This document shows, in pieces, positions 63,990 to 64,000 of a stretch of DNA of 64,000 nt; positions within the stretch are counted from its first letter, which is position 1; the number at the start of each line of letters is the position of its first letter. Both the position numbers and the translations under genes were made by a program. Source of the DNA: Tissierellia bacterium (GTDB taxonomy: Bacteria > Bacillota > Clostridia > Tissierellales > Tepidimicrobiaceae); NCBI GenBank assembly GCA_012839745.1, contig DUMS01000061.1, positions 1 through 64,000 on the forward strand, in the 5' to 3' direction. The notes under the pieces are model-generated. The model was not told the DNA's origin. It worked only from the letters and a program-made list of their open reading frames with translations, and did no database searches.

Positions 63990-64000
63990 AATATTGAATA

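Noticed and set aside
1-64000. CRISPR array, prophage, rRNA operon or intact insertion sequence
   Set aside because: No regularly spaced direct repeats, phage structural or integrase genes, rRNA-like sequence or transposase frames were seen; gene content is nearly all housekeeping or metabolic.

Overview
The window reads as a stretch of chromosome from a low-GC, Gram-positive, strictly anaerobic bacterium of the Clostridia/Tissierellia type. The evidence is the AT-rich sequence, strong AGGAGG ribosome-binding sites, frequent TTG/GTG starts, FabK-type fatty-acid synthesis, Ptb-Buk and ferredoxin-linked 2-oxoacid oxidoreductase genes, rubredoxin, and clostridial riboswitches. I saw no rRNA, CRISPR array, prophage or intact transposon. 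Most genes lie on the + strand; the minus strand carries fabZ, rubredoxin, a sigma factor, an SOS-type polymerase operon and one MATE transporter.

Layout. 1-3.7 kb: end of a PrsW-like protease gene, a CapA-like protein, and the c-di-AMP synthase pair cdaA-cdaR. 3.7-9.1 kb: a fermentation operon (ptb, buk, P-loop ATPase, ferredoxin, three oxidoreductase subunits) that would turn 2-oxoacids into acyl-CoA, then acyl phosphate, acid and ATP. 9.3-12.4 kb: a c-di-AMP (ydaO-type) riboswitch with its terminator, an IS200/IS605-like remnant, then an opine-dehydrogenase-like gene overlapping a B12-domain, mutase-like gene. 12.7-19 kb: an unidentified structured RNA region, fabZ, and the divergent operon fabH-fabK-fabD-fabG-acpP-fabF. 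19.1-22 kb: CCA-adding enzyme and glmM. 22.3-30.1 kb: an oligopeptide ABC transporter operon with two unusual subunits: a permease carrying seven RCC1-like repeats and an ATPase carrying a long coiled-coil insertion. 30.3-36.7 kb: tRNA-Leu, then protein quality control (tig, clpP, clpX, lon) and engB. 36.8-44.7 kb: rubredoxin, an anti-sigma-like ATPase, typA, a lipoprotein, a class IV aminotransferase, a GntR-regulated ABC system and an M48 peptidase. 44.7-47.5 kb (minus): sigma factor, and a LexA-box-controlled Y-family polymerase operon. 47.5-48.8 kb: a cobalamin riboswitch in front of a DUF4430 protein and an ECF S component. 48.9-55.9 kb: an ATP-grasp/Mur-ligase pair, a DUF1576 membrane protein and an ABC-2-type system. 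55.9-64 kb: two MATE transporters around an M55 aminopeptidase, DUF1893, an amidohydrolase, an AcpS-NnrD fusion and alanine racemase.

How the parts connect. CdaA makes c-di-AMP and the riboswitch about 7 kb away should sense it, so synthesis and one output of the signal sit close together. The B12 riboswitch and ECF S component would supply cobalamin, which the B12-domain protein at 10.8 kb may need. The AcpS half of the fusion at 61.4 kb would activate the AcpP encoded at 17.6 kb.

The candidates most worth follow-up are the propeller-bearing permease, the c-di-AMP-controlled opine-dehydrogenase/B12 pair, and the ATP-grasp/Mur-ligase pair. All functional calls come from reading the sequence and recalling protein families; no database search was run.
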